Positions 36,451 to 44,723 are shown, counted from the first letter of the stretch. The stretch is DNA of 64,000 nucleotides from Haloactinopolyspora alba (GCF_003014555.1 NZ_PYGE01000006.1:62001-126000); one strand, 5' to 3'. Notes: a model not told the origin generated them from the sequence alone. Numbers and translations are program-made.

Positions 36451-37443
36451 TCAGCTCGTCAGGGTGATCACGTCTTGTCGGCGACCCATCAGGCCTTGCG
36501 GGCGGAACACCATCAACAGCACCAGCGCCAAGCCCACCGTGGCCAGCACGACCGCGCCGGTCGCGCCGCCGGTCGTCATGAAGCCCGGCAGGTACTCGGC
36601 GTTGGCTGCCTGCCGCAGCGCCGCACTGACGGAGCTGAACAGGAACCAGAACAGTACAGCTCCGACCAGCGGCCCGAACCGCGTGGCGGCGCCGCCCAGG
36701 ATGAGGACGGTATAGGCGAAGAACGTCACCTGCGGCTGGTACGTGTCCGCGTTGACGGTCTGGCCCGCGATCGCGAACATCACCCCGCCCAGGGCTCCGA
36801 TGACGCCGCCGATGACGAGACTCTGCAGCTTGTAGCTGAACACACCCTTGCCGAGCGCACGTGCGACTTCCTCGTCCTCTCGGATGGCCTTGATGACCCT
36901 GCCCCACGGGCTTCGCATCAACAGGATGACCACGACGGTGGCAACCAGCGCGACGCCCCACGTCACCAGCAGCGACCACAGTTGCCCGGACGAATAGCTG
37001 AGACCGCCGATGCCGTAGGTGCCGTTCGGAATGGGGTTCAACGCGTGGAACTCGTCCGCGATCGACTGCAAGCCGAACGGTCCGCCCGTCACCTCTTCGG
37101 CCGAGCCCGAACGCACGATGAGCCGCAGCACCTCGGCGACCGCGATGGTCGTGACGGCGAAATAGTCCGCTCGCAGCCGCAGCGTCGGTATGCCGACGAT
37201 CAGCGCCAGGACGATCGCGCCGAGTATCCCGACGAGCACGCCCACCCACATCGACCATCCGAAGGTCGCCACCGAGATTCCGACCCCGTACGCGCCGACC
37301 AGCATGAACCCCACCTGGCCGAAGTTGAGCAGGCCGGTGAAGCCGTAGTGCATGTTCAGGCCGATGGCGAGCAGGGCGTACGACGCCGCCTGCGGGCCGA
37401 AGCCCGACCGCAGGCCGTTGCCGAGAATCGAGGCCCAGTCCAC
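36451..37443 (-). CDS. livM: Branched-chain amino-acid type ABC permease LivM
   Basis: 330 residues with about eight to nine membrane segments. GLNMHYGFTGLLNFGQVGFMLVGAYGVG is the LivM N-terminal signature, and MRSPWGRVIKAIREDEEVARALGKGVFSYKL is the cytoplasmic EAA-like loop that contacts the ATPase. The GTG at 37443 (VDWASILGNG) follows GGGGAGGA with good spacing, 16 bp after the livH stop. Confidence 0.93.
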   Translation of the reverse strand: MDWASILGNGLRSGFGPQAASYALLAIGLNMHYGFTGLLNFGQVGFMLVGAYGVGISVATFGWSMWVGVLVGILGAIVLALIVGIPTLRLRADYFAVTTIAVAEVLRLIVRSGSAEEVTGGPFGLQSIADEFHALNPIPNGTYGIGGLSYSSGQLWSLLVTWGVALVATVVVILLMRSPWGRVIKAIREDEEVARALGKGVFSYKLQSLVIGGVIGALGGVMFAIAGQTVNADTYQPQVTFFAYTVLILGGAATRFGPLVGAVLFWFLFSSVSAALRQAANAEYLPGFMTTGGATGAVVLATVGLALVLLMVFRPQGLMGRRQDVITLTS

Positions 37444-37459
37444 GTCGCAGTCCTCCCCT

Positions 37460-38851
37460 TCAGCCGATCCGCTCTCGTTGCCCGAGGATGCCCCGCGGGC
37501 GGACGAGCAGGACCACAATCAACGCGAGCAGCGCCCACATGTACTTCAGTTCGGACGGGAACCACAGCACCGACAGCTCGGTCACGAGCCCGATCACCAA
37601 CCCACCGGCCATGGCGCCGTACGCCGTACCGATACCGCCGAGGATCACCGCGGCGAACATCAGCAGCAGCAGTCGGAAGCCCATGAACCAGTCCACGGCG
37701 ACGGCCGATCCGAACAGTACGCCGCCGCTCGCCGCCAGCGCCGCGCCGAGCGTCCACACCACCAGCGTCACCCGGTCCACGTCGATGCCCGACGCGGACG
37801 CGAGCGCCGGGTTGTCGGCGACCGCGCGGATGGCCTTGCCGGTGCGGCTGCGTTGCAGCATGGTCGCGAAGGCGACAAGGATCAGGACCGACAGGCACAT
37901 GATCACGATGTCGCGGGGGGTCAACGAAACCGGGCCGAAGTGCAGCGCCTCCTGCCCGACGTAGTCGCTGTACGTGCGCGGAGAGCCACCGAAGAACAGC
38001 AGCAACAGGTGCCGGATCAGCAGCGAGATGCCGATCGTGATGATCACCAGCTGGAACAGGCCGAATCGTCGTCGTCGCAATGGCAGGAAGATGCCGCGTT
38101 CCAGCCCGGCGCCGAACGCGGCCGTGAGCGCGATGCCGATCGCGGCGGCGCCGATCAGCTGGATCTGCGGATCGTCGACGTTGAAGTACCAGGTCAGCAT
38201 GGCGCCCAGCGCGACCAGCTCGCCGTGCGCGAAGTTGATCAGCCCGGTGGTGCCGAAGATCAGCGACAACCCGACTCCGGCCATGGCGATGATCAGGCCG
38301 AACTTGAGACCGTTGGCCACGGCTCGCGCGATCGCCTGGGCCTGCGCCCGGTCGGCTTCGCCCTCTCCCAGCTGGAAGATCACCGGCCGAGTGCGCCCTT
38401 CGGGAACCTGGACCTCGAGCGGGTTGTTCTCCGGGTCGCGCAGCTCGACACCCTCGGGCAGGGTGCCGGTGTCCAGCTCGACGGTGTAGGTGCCGCCGGT
38501 GGGGACCATGGCCTCCCACTGCCCGCTCGAGTCGGTCTCGGCTTCGGCCACCTCGGCGCCGGAGGCGTCGGTCACGACGATCGTGACGCCTTCGACGGGC
38601 TCGCTCTCGTCGTCGCGCAGGGTGCCGGTCACGCCCTGCTCGGTCGCCTGCTCGCCGCCCTGCGTAGCGTCGTCGCCGGGTGACGGCGTCTCGACGGCGA
38701 CCGCAGCCGGCGCCAGCATGGTGGTCAGCACGATGACGAGACCGAGCACGACGGACCACGCGCGGTACCGGTGTCCGGCGGCATGTCTTGCGTCCCGCGG
38801 TGACAAGAGCAGGCGGATCCTCTGCCCGAACAACACCCGTTTCGCTCCCAT
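37460..38851 (-). CDS. livH: LivH permease with N-terminal extracytoplasmic Ig-like domain
   Basis: 463 residues, against about 290 for ordinary LivH. Residues 1-60 hold a signal segment (SVVLGLVIVLTTMLAPAAVAVE). Residues about 85-165 resemble a carboxypeptidase-regulatory-like beta sandwich (GTLRDDESEPVEGVTIVVTD, SSGQWEAMVPTGGTYTVELD). The LivH permease follows (GLKFGLIIAMAGVGLSLIFGTTGLINFAHGELVALGAM, the EAA-like RSRTGKAIRAVADNPALASASGID). The external domain may dock the binding protein. The ATG at 38851 is preferred over a GTG at 38884. Confidence 0.92.
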   Translation of the reverse strand: MGAKRVLFGQRIRLLLSPRDARHAAGHRYRAWSVVLGLVIVLTTMLAPAAVAVETPSPGDDATQGGEQATEQGVTGTLRDDESEPVEGVTIVVTDASGAEVAEAETDSSGQWEAMVPTGGTYTVELDTGTLPEGVELRDPENNPLEVQVPEGRTRPVIFQLGEGEADRAQAQAIARAVANGLKFGLIIAMAGVGLSLIFGTTGLINFAHGELVALGAMLTWYFNVDDPQIQLIGAAAIGIALTAAFGAGLERGIFLPLRRRRFGLFQLVIITIGISLLIRHLLLLFFGGSPRTYSDYVGQEALHFGPVSLTPRDIVIMCLSVLILVAFATMLQRSRTGKAIRAVADNPALASASGIDVDRVTLVVWTLGAALAASGGVLFGSAVAVDWFMGFRLLLLMFAAVILGGIGTAYGAMAGGLVIGLVTELSVLWFPSELKYMWALLALIVVLLVRPRGILGQRERIG

Positions 38852-39031
38852 CACCGACGGTCTCGTCAACACAGCACGAGGCACTGGCCACAGGCGGTCA
38901 CCCGAGCAGGAGACGAACCACCCGAATCACTCACCCTGACGGAGAAACTTATGCCCCGGGATCGTGGGTATGACAGCAAGCAGCACGAACCAGGATCAGG
39001 TTGTTAGAACTCTGTGACCTGTCCGACCCGT

Positions 39032-40207
39032 CTATTCGCCCGCAAGTGGCTTCCAGCGCCCGCCGCGTAGGACGCGCAGTTCAGCTACCGCCCCGACGCG
39101 GTCGCCGAACTCGTCGAACGACACCTCACCGGTGAGGCCGCTGAAGTCGACGTGCACCAGCTCGCCGGTGCAGCCCTCCCGAGCCGCTGCCGCCGAGCTC
39201 GCCGGGGGCAGACACCGGCCCAGGACGGTCCCGACGGCGGTGCCGGCGTCGTACGCCGCGGCACCGTACTCGCCCGGAGCGGCTCCCTGCTCCGCCTCCA
39301 GTTCGTCGGCCCACCCGTCCGGCGCGACGCCGGCCGTGGGGTCGAGACGTGACGGCAACGCGGTCACGACCCCGTCGGCTGCCTCTCCGGCTCCGGCGAT
39401 GAAGGCGTCGTCGCGTACGGCCTGCGCACCGATCACGTCGACGTCGAGGCCGGCCTTGGCGATCTGCCTGGTGACCTCGGCGGCGACCTTCGACGCTCCG
39501 GCGACGTAGGCCACCTGGGCGCCATCTGCACGCATGTCGTCGACGAGTCCGGCCACGCCACCGGCGCCCACCGCGCCCGCGACGACGACCTCGGCGCCGG
39601 ACTCACGGACCGCCGACGAGAACTCCTGAGCCTCCGTCGGGTCGCCCCCGTCGACCACCGCCACCTTCGTGGCGTCCAGGCCGGACACCGCGTAGCGCGC
39701 GAGAACCTGCGTCGCCGTCGTGTCCGGAACCGCCGTACGGAAGTACGAGTCGTACGGACGTATCGGCTCGCCCCGATCGGCGCCGCGCGTGTGGGTCGGG
39801 TCAACGTCGGCCGGCGAGACGAACAACAGGTCCGCGTCGTCGGCGAGCGGCTGGACCGCCCGGATCGCCTCGGTGGTGAGCCCGCCGACGATGGCGATGC
39901 CGTCACGGTCGATCAGCTCCGTCACCTCGGCCTTGGCCCCCGCGACGTCGGTCTCGTCGATCGGCACCACGTCGACGGTCCAGCCGGAGATGCCGGACGC
40001 GGCGTCGTCGACGGCAGAGCGCACCGCAGCCAGGACGCCGGCGCCGTCGGCGCTCTGCCACCCTTCCTGTGGCACGAGCACGCCGACCGTCGCGGTCTGT
40101 GCACCGGCGTCGTCGTCACCCAGCGCGTCGACCATGCCGCACGACGACGAGACGGCGGCAGCGGCGAGCACCGCGACACCGACGGCTACGCGGCGGATGC
40201 CCCGCAC
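39032..40207 (-). CDS. Second Peripla_BP_6 solute-binding lipoprotein
   Basis: About 391 residues. Signal peptide with lipobox VSSSC, then a type-I periplasmic-binding fold (QTATVGVLVPQEGWQSADGAG, GIAIVGGLTTEAIRAVQPLA, LLFVSPADVDPTHTRG, YAVSGLDATKVAVVDGGDP). It differs from livK in length and sequence, so it may give the Liv permease a second specificity or act as a sensor. The GTG at 40207 lies just after the pdtaR stop; a GTG at 40234 would overlap it. Confidence 0.82.
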   Translation of the reverse strand: MRGIRRVAVGVAVLAAAAVSSSCGMVDALGDDDAGAQTATVGVLVPQEGWQSADGAGVLAAVRSAVDDAASGISGWTVDVVPIDETDVAGAKAEVTELIDRDGIAIVGGLTTEAIRAVQPLADDADLLFVSPADVDPTHTRGADRGEPIRPYDSYFRTAVPDTTATQVLARYAVSGLDATKVAVVDGGDPTEAQEFSSAVRESGAEVVVAGAVGAGGVAGLVDDMRADGAQVAYVAGASKVAAEVTRQIAKAGLDVDVIGAQAVRDDAFIAGAGEAADGVVTALPSRLDPTAGVAPDGWADELEAEQGAAPGEYGAAAYDAGTAVGTVLGRCLPPASSAAAAREGCTGELVHVDFSGLTGEVSFDEFGDRVGAVAELRVLRGGRWKPLAGE

Positions 40208-40208
40208 G

Positions 40209-40829
40209 TCAGCTGTTCGCTCCGTCGTCCTCACTCTCGGCGAGGACGACGTTCGCGACGTCTCGCATCGAGGTCCGTTTGTCCATCGCGGCCTTCTGGA
40301 TCCATCGGAACGCGTCCGGCTCGCTCAGCCCGAACCTCGTCTGCAGCACACCCTTCGCACGGTCGACCAGCTTCCTGGTCTCGAGCCGCTCGTTGAGGTC
40401 GATGACCTCGGTTTCGAGCTGGGCGATCTCTTCGTGGCGGGACAGCGCCATCTCGATGGCCGGAACCAGGTCCGCCTTGGTGAACGGCTTGACGAGGTAG
40501 GCCATGGCGCCGGCCTCACGGGCTCGCTCGACGAGATCACGCTGAGAGAACGCGGTGAGGATCAGGACCGGGGCGATGCGCTGCTCGACGATGCGCGCGG
40601 CCGCCGAGATGCCGTCGAGTACCGGCATCTTGACGTCCATGACGACCAGGTCGGGCCGGTTCTCCTCGGTGAGGCGGACGGCGCTGGCACCATCGGCGGC
40701 CTCACCGACGACTTCGTAGCCCTCCTCCCCCAGCATCTCGATCAGATCCAGGCGGATGAGCGACTCGTCCTCGGCAACGAGCACGCGCCGGGCGGTTGCA
40801 GTTGGCGATGGCGATGGCGAATCGGTCAC
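40209..40829 (-). CDS. pdtaR: Response regulator with ANTAR RNA-binding domain
   Basis: 206 residues. The receiver domain has the phosphorylation Asp in DLVVMDVKMPVLDG and the LTAFSQ/LVKPF switch residues. The C-terminal ANTAR domain has ERLETRKLVDRAKGVLQTRFGLSEPDAFRWIQKAAMDKRTSMRDVA. ANTAR proteins bind paired RNA hairpins and prevent transcription termination. It is the ortholog type of mycobacterial PdtaR (Rv1626), partner of the kinase PdtaS, which is not in this window. The start GTG follows a -10 element by 6 nt, so the mRNA is probably leaderless. Confidence 0.93.
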   Translation of the reverse strand: MTDSPSPSPTATARRVLVAEDESLIRLDLIEMLGEEGYEVVGEAADGASAVRLTEENRPDLVVMDVKMPVLDGISAAARIVEQRIAPVLILTAFSQRDLVERAREAGAMAYLVKPFTKADLVPAIEMALSRHEEIAQLETEVIDLNERLETRKLVDRAKGVLQTRFGLSEPDAFRWIQKAAMDKRTSMRDVANVVLAESEDDGANS

Positions 40830-40835
40830 CGGGAA

Positions 40836-40841
40836 AGCCTA
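40836..40841 (-). promoter_or_regulatory. -10 element of pdtaR (leaderless transcript)
   Basis: TAGGCT on the minus strand ends 6 nt before the GTG start. Transcription would begin at or next to the start codon, a common arrangement in actinobacteria. No clear -35 is seen. Confidence 0.5.
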
Positions 40842-40909
40842 CTCGGAGCATGCAACGAGTGCCGGGTAGGCTAGGGTCGGCGTTGCTTGCGCACGTACGC
40901 GCGGGCCTT

Positions 40910-40986
40910 GGCCCGGTAGGCAAATTGGCAAAGCCGCCGCACTCAAAATGCGGTGTGTGTCGGTTCGAGTCCGACCCGGGCTACCA
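40910..40986 (+). tRNA. tRNA-Leu(CAA), probable phage attachment gene
   Basis: The 77-nt cloverleaf reads: acceptor GGCCCGG/CCGGGCU with a G1-U72 wobble, D-arm GGC/GCC, anticodon stem CCGCA/UGCGG with loop CUCAAAA, five-nt variable loop UGUGU, T-arm GUCGG UUCGAGU CCGAC, discriminator A, encoded CCA. Anticodon CAA reads UUG (Leu). The short variable loop is odd, since bacterial tRNA-Leu is normally class II with a long variable arm. The integrase gene begins downstream, so the 3' half is the likely attachment core. Confidence 0.85.
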
Positions 40987-41062
40987 GCGAGAACACCAGA
41001 ATCCGCACCCATCTCAATGAATGCCAGTGAGCACATAGTGAGCAGGGCTCCCCACGGCAGCC

Positions 41063-42199
41063 CTACGCCGCGTCGTCCTCGACCTCGGCCTCGGCGACCT
41101 TGCTGAGCCGCTGCGCAAGATCGACAACGTCACCGTCGAACAGGTCGGCGTAGACGTTCAGCGTCATGGCCGCGTCCTTGTGGCCGAGCATCTTCTGGAC
41201 GGCGAGCACCGTGGCCCCGCTCGCCACGGCCAGGCTGGCCGCCGTGTGCCGGAGGTCGTACGGCACCAGCGGATCGACGCCGGCCTTCGCCGCCGCCGGC
41301 TTGAATACCTTGCGTGCCCACTCGACGATCCGGAGCCGCATGCCCCGCGGCGAGCGGAACAACGGCTCGTCGGGCGAACGGCCATTGCGATCGTCGAGCA
41401 TGACCCCGAGCTTGTTGGCGACGAACTCGGGCAGGCGGATCGTGCGCCGCTCGTGCGTCTTCGTCGGACCGAGAATCAGCTTGCCGCCGACTGTCGAGTA
41501 CGCCTTGACGACACGAATGGTGCCCTTCTTCCGGTTGAAGTCCCGCTCATTGAATGCGGCCACCTCGCCCGGACGCGGCCCGCAGTAGGCCATCAGGTAG
41601 ATCAGCGCCTCTGTCTCTCGGCCGCGCTCTGGCGTGGGCTCAACGTCCCGCGCCGTCTCGGCGAGCAGGTGCACATCCTCCGCGTCGAGGTATCGGTGCT
41701 CCCGCTCCCTCTCCCTGGCCGGAATCTTCGGCAGCTTGCCCGACCGGTCGCGCACCGGGTTGCGCGGGAGTCGGTCGTCGGCGACGGCCGCATCGATCAT
41801 CCGCACGAACTGCTTGGCCGTGTCGTTTCGAGTCGTGTCGCCGACCGGGCCGCCTTTCGCTCCTTGCATGGTCCGCACCCACTTGACGAAATCTTCGCGT
41901 GCGATGCGCTTGAGCGGCACGCCATCCCAGACCAGTGCGATGCGCTTCTGCCGGTCGTCGTAACCGGCCCTCGTCTTGTCGCTCACCTCGAGCTGGTCCA
42001 GCCACATCGGGTACCACTCGCCCACAGTTATTTTCGCGCGCGCGGGGTCGGTCCAGTCCTGCCTCTTCGCGGACTCCTCTTGCTTTTCTGCCTCGGCCAG
42101 CGCGTCCCGCTTCCGCTTGAACACGGCGGTCGCCTTGAGGTCGCCGTCCACCCTGTACCGTCCGATGTGCCCGCCCGTGCGTGGCTCGGTGTACGCCAT
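41063..42199 (-). CDS. int: Tyrosine recombinase (phage integrase)
   Basis: 378 residues. The N-terminal arm-binding region (GGHIGRYRVDGDLKATAVFKR) is followed by a SAM-like core-binding domain (TVGEWYPMWLDQLEVSDKTRAGYDD). The catalytic domain has Arg in MAYCGPRPGEVAAF, H-x-x-R in YDLRHTAASLAV, LGHKDAAMT and the nucleophile Tyr in LNVYADL. The ATG at 42199 follows AGGAGCGCGAG. It lies next to the tRNA-Leu gene and is separated from xis by a strong terminator and an AT-rich dyad. Confidence 0.96.
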   Translation of the reverse strand: MAYTEPRTGGHIGRYRVDGDLKATAVFKRKRDALAEAEKQEESAKRQDWTDPARAKITVGEWYPMWLDQLEVSDKTRAGYDDRQKRIALVWDGVPLKRIAREDFVKWVRTMQGAKGGPVGDTTRNDTAKQFVRMIDAAVADDRLPRNPVRDRSGKLPKIPAREREREHRYLDAEDVHLLAETARDVEPTPERGRETEALIYLMAYCGPRPGEVAAFNERDFNRKKGTIRVVKAYSTVGGKLILGPTKTHERRTIRLPEFVANKLGVMLDDRNGRSPDEPLFRSPRGMRLRIVEWARKVFKPAAAKAGVDPLVPYDLRHTAASLAVASGATVLAVQKMLGHKDAAMTLNVYADLFDGDVVDLAQRLSKVAEAEVEDDAA

Positions 42200-42253
42200 C
42201 TCGCGCTCCTCTCGTCGCTTCGACTGCCGCCCTGGCGGTCGATTCCTTGACGA

Positions 42254-42270
42254 TATACAGACTTTGTATA
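42254..42270 (-). promoter_or_regulatory. AT-rich dyad at the int promoter
   Basis: TATACA (42254-42259) and TGTATA (42265-42270) are exact inverted halves around 5 bp, in an otherwise GC-rich region 55-71 bp upstream of int. It may contain the int -10 element and an operator, or be an arm-type integrase site. Confidence 0.5.
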
Positions 42271-42272
42271 CA

Positions 42273-42314
42273 CGCAGCCCCACGCCGGGACCATGTCGAT
42301 GGCGTGGGGCTGCG
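42273..42314. terminator. 14-bp stem terminator between xis and int
   Basis: CGCAGCCCCACGCC (42273-42286) pairs perfectly with 42301-42314 across a 14-nt loop. It lies 14 bp after the xis stop on the minus strand and would keep early leftward transcription from reaching int. Confidence 0.7.
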
Positions 42315-42328
42315 TTTCTGTCTCGGCG

Positions 42329-42505
42329 TCAGAGTGACGCGCGGTTCTGCTCAGCCCAGGCGTCGACCTCCGAGAGGCGGTACCTGCGCTTCTGGCCGAC
42401 CTTGTAGCAGGGCAGACCTGCCCGGTCGGCGTGGTTGTAGAGCCAGCTCACCTTCACGTCGAGGTGTTCGGCCACGGCGTGGATGTCGACGTACTTCTCT
42501 CTCAC
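42329..42505 (-). CDS. xis: Excisionase-like helix-turn-helix protein
   Basis: 58 residues starting at GTG 42505, which overlaps the stop of the upstream gene (GTGA). It reads YVDIHAVAEHLDVKVSWLYN, then GLPCYKVGQKRRYRLSEVDAW. This is the MerR/HTH_17 type winged helix of phage excisionases, which bends DNA at the attachment site during excision. Confidence 0.8.
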   Translation of the reverse strand: MREKYVDIHAVAEHLDVKVSWLYNHADRAGLPCYKVGQKRRYRLSEVDAWAEQNRASL

Positions 42506-42792
42506 CAGGCCCCGCCCACGTCCGGCACCTCGATGTCCACCCCGGCCACGGCCTGCGTGAAGCGCTCGTCCACCAGCTCGGCCTCGACCGCGCGCCGGAC
42601 ATGGGGAGCTGCCGCCTCCACGGCGGCCCGCAGCACCGGCAGGTACGTGCTCTTGAGTGAGTACCGCTGGAACGCCTCCAGCTCCTCGTAGGGCGGGATT
42701 TCCGCCTCCAAGCTGGCCTGCGAGTTGTACAGGTCGCGCACGAACTCGTCCAGGATCGTCGTCATGTCCAGCTTCTCGATGATGTTGCTCAC
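42502..42792 (-). CDS. Hypothetical phage protein
   Basis: 96 residues from GTG 42792, overlapping the dNMP kinase stop (GTGA). No family recognised. Acidic and helical (TTILDEFVRDLYNSQASLEA, AAVEAAAPHVRRAVEAELVD). The 4-bp overlaps on both sides show it belongs to one leftward operon with xis. Confidence 0.65.
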   Translation of the reverse strand: MSNIIEKLDMTTILDEFVRDLYNSQASLEAEIPPYEELEAFQRYSLKSTYLPVLRAAVEAAAPHVRRAVEAELVDERFTQAVAGVDIEVPDVGGAW

Positions 42793-43376
42793 TTGATCAG
42801 CTCCCTCTGGGCTTTGAGGAGGGCTCGGGCGATGGCGTCGGCATTGAGGTGCAGCCACTCCAGGTCCCGGCTGTTGTGGATCGTGAAGTTGACGGGCCAG
42901 TCGTCCAGCGCCGTCTCGGAGTCGTGCGTGTCGTCGCTCTCCAGTCCCGGCCGCACGATGCGGACCAGATGACCGAGAAGCTGAACCGCGTCGGCCTCGT
43001 TGGGGAAGCGGACGTCGTCGACCACTACCGGCCCCGGCGTGTCGCCGATCCGCTCCAGCGCGATGCGCAGCCAGAAGTCCTCGTCCAGGTTGCGCACGCC
43101 GACGCCCATGTGCTGGAGCGTGCGACGCACCTCGCGAATCTCCTTGGCCTGCTCCCAGCCGAGCGTGTCCACGATCTCGGACAGTCGGATGGCGTCGAAG
43201 TCGCTGCCCCGTCCGCTGAACTCGACGCCGATAACCGGGTCCAGCTCCAGCGCCGCGTCCTTGAGCGGCCCGGCCAGCGACACCTGAGTGAAACCGTGCT
43301 CCTCGACCAGACGCCGGGCGAACTCACCCTTGCCGCTGCGCTTCTTGCCCGTGAGGCCGATGACGAGGCCGCTCAC
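42789..43376 (-). CDS. Phage deoxynucleoside monophosphate kinase-like protein
   Basis: 195 residues of the P-loop kinase class. Walker A is GLTGKKRSGKGEFARRL, with QVSLAGPLKDAAL, TLGWEQAKEIREVRRTLQHMGVGVRN and VVVDDVRFPNEADAV. The HMG-R-N and DDVRFPNEA elements are typical of phage dNMP kinases, which supply dNDPs for phage replication. It overlaps both neighbours by 4 bp. Confidence 0.85.
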   Translation of the reverse strand: MSGLVIGLTGKKRSGKGEFARRLVEEHGFTQVSLAGPLKDAALELDPVIGVEFSGRGSDFDAIRLSEIVDTLGWEQAKEIREVRRTLQHMGVGVRNLDEDFWLRIALERIGDTPGPVVVDDVRFPNEADAVQLLGHLVRIVRPGLESDDTHDSETALDDWPVNFTIHNSRDLEWLHLNADAIARALLKAQRELIK

Positions 43377-43750
43377 AGGTCACCCACCAGCGGCTCAAGC
43401 TCATCGAAGTCGAGCCCGAGCGCGTCGGCCATCGCGGCCACGGCCTGGGGGCTGGTCGTCGCCACGGCGGACAGGAGCTTCTGTCGCGCCCTCTCCGCGC
43501 GCTGCACCTCGTCGTCCGCGCGAGCCACGGCCATGAGTGCAGCCAGCTCCTGGGTCAGGTCTGCGATGCGCTCCTCGAGGCCCTCTCCGGCGCGCGCCAC
43601 GTGGTGCGGCAGGGCGGGGTCGAACCTGTCGTCATAGTGGTACGCCCGCCCGCGGTCGTTGTCGAGCCTGGCGGCCCGCCTCACCTCGGGCAGGTCCGCC
43701 TCGTAAATGGCCCATACGACCGACCCAAGCGGGGTCGTTTCACTTGTCAC
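43373..43750 (-). CDS. Hypothetical phage protein with coiled-coil segment
   Basis: 125 residues; no family recognised. The N-terminal half is polar with an aromatic patch (DNDRGRAYHYDDRFDPALPHH). The middle is a likely coiled coil (GLEERIADLTQELAALMAVA). Ends by ATGA overlap with the kinase gene. Confidence 0.65.
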   Translation of the reverse strand: MTSETTPLGSVVWAIYEADLPEVRRAARLDNDRGRAYHYDDRFDPALPHHVARAGEGLEERIADLTQELAALMAVARADDEVQRAERARQKLLSAVATTSPQAVAAMADALGLDFDELEPLVGDL

Positions 43751-43976
43751 TGCTCTCTGCCTCCCAGAGTTCGCTGATCGGCACCGGCTTCGCCGGCTCG
43801 CCGCTGTCCCACATCACGACGGCCTCGACGGGCACGTCCTTGTCTTTCGTCGGGAGCCGGAGCCACTCGACGCAGCCCCGACCCTTGGCCTCGTGCTCAA
43901 CTCGCATGCGCGGCCGGTACGGCACGCCGTCGGCGAGGCTCGGCACGGGCGGCGCGTAGTCGACGAGGTCGGTCAT
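43740..43976 (-). CDS. Hypothetical phage protein
   Basis: 78 residues from the ATG at 43976, which overlaps the upstream stop (ATGA). Mostly beta by eye (PYRPRMRVEHEAKGRGCVEW, VPVEAVVMWDSGEPAKPVPI), perhaps a small barrel of the kind seen in phage SH3-like proteins. No function assigned. Confidence 0.65.
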   Translation of the reverse strand: MTDLVDYAPPVPSLADGVPYRPRMRVEHEAKGRGCVEWLRLPTKDKDVPVEAVVMWDSGEPAKPVPISELWEAESSDK

Positions 43977-44350
43977 CCGGCCGGGTCCGTGCAGTCGTGG
44001 CACCCGCCGCCTTCGCAAGTCGCGCAGCGCGGCCAGCCGGCCTCCGTGCGATTCGCCGGGAGGGTGGGCTCGTGCGCACCCACCTCCCGCCACGGAGTCA
44101 CGTACCGGTAGATGGTGCGACAGGTGGCGTAATCCGGCGTTCTGGTCCGGTTGCCCCACAGGTCGTAGTGCTCTAGCTCCACCTGAGTGGCGATCAGTCC
44201 AGCGTCAACGAGGGCCTGGACTCGGCCGCGGGAATCCCCGCACAGCGGACAGCTCATGTCGATCTGGCGCCAAGGGCCGTACCGGTTGCGCCCCTCACGA
44301 CAAGTGCAAGTGCTGAGCAGCTTCACCGCCTGCTCGATACGCTCACTCAC
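43973..44350 (-). CDS. Cys-rich hypothetical phage protein (zinc-binding?)
   Basis: 125 residues with three cysteine pairs: CTC, CPLC near residue 35 and CATCEGGGCHDC at the C-terminus. This suggests one or two zinc knuckles. No family recognised. Overlaps both neighbours by a few bases. Confidence 0.65.
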   Translation of the reverse strand: MSERIEQAVKLLSTCTCREGRNRYGPWRQIDMSCPLCGDSRGRVQALVDAGLIATQVELEHYDLWGNRTRTPDYATCRTIYRYVTPWREVGAHEPTLPANRTEAGWPRCATCEGGGCHDCTDPAG

Positions 44351-44723
44351 CGAGCAGCCCCTTCCGCAGGCGCTGAGCCTCGAGCCAGTACGTCTCGGCA
44401 GTCCCGTTCCGGTACCCCCGCCAGCGGTCGCAGGCGTATATGGGCGGCACTCCCCACGACTCGGCCAGCCCTTCCATGCGCTGGATGTGCTCGGTCAGGC
44501 GCTCACGCCAGCCCGCGTCAACGATCAAGCCCTCGCCGACCTGGAGGTCGATGACGTGGTCGCGCATGTCCTGTAGCTCCTGGCGAGCGCGAGCCGCCTC
44601 CTCGAACCAGAAGTCGCGCTGCTCCGTCAGGTCGTCGACCCGCCGCATCAGGCGGTCCTCCCGCTGCTCGGCTCTCGTCAGGTCCACGGTGAGCTGCATC
44701 GCCTCATCAGTCGCGGGTCTCAC
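44343..44723 (-). CDS. Hypothetical phage protein with coiled coil
   Basis: 126 residues from a GTG at 44723 that shares a base with the upstream TAG stop. The N-terminal half is a long coiled coil (LTRAEQREDRLMRRVDDLTE). The C-terminal half holds GVPPIYACDRWRGYRNGTAETYW. No family recognised. One of the four 13-bp TGYACTAGTGAGA sites covers its start. Confidence 0.6.
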   Translation of the reverse strand: MRPATDEAMQLTVDLTRAEQREDRLMRRVDDLTEQRDFWFEEAARARQELQDMRDHVIDLQVGEGLIVDAGWRERLTEHIQRMEGLAESWGVPPIYACDRWRGYRNGTAETYWLEAQRLRKGLLGE

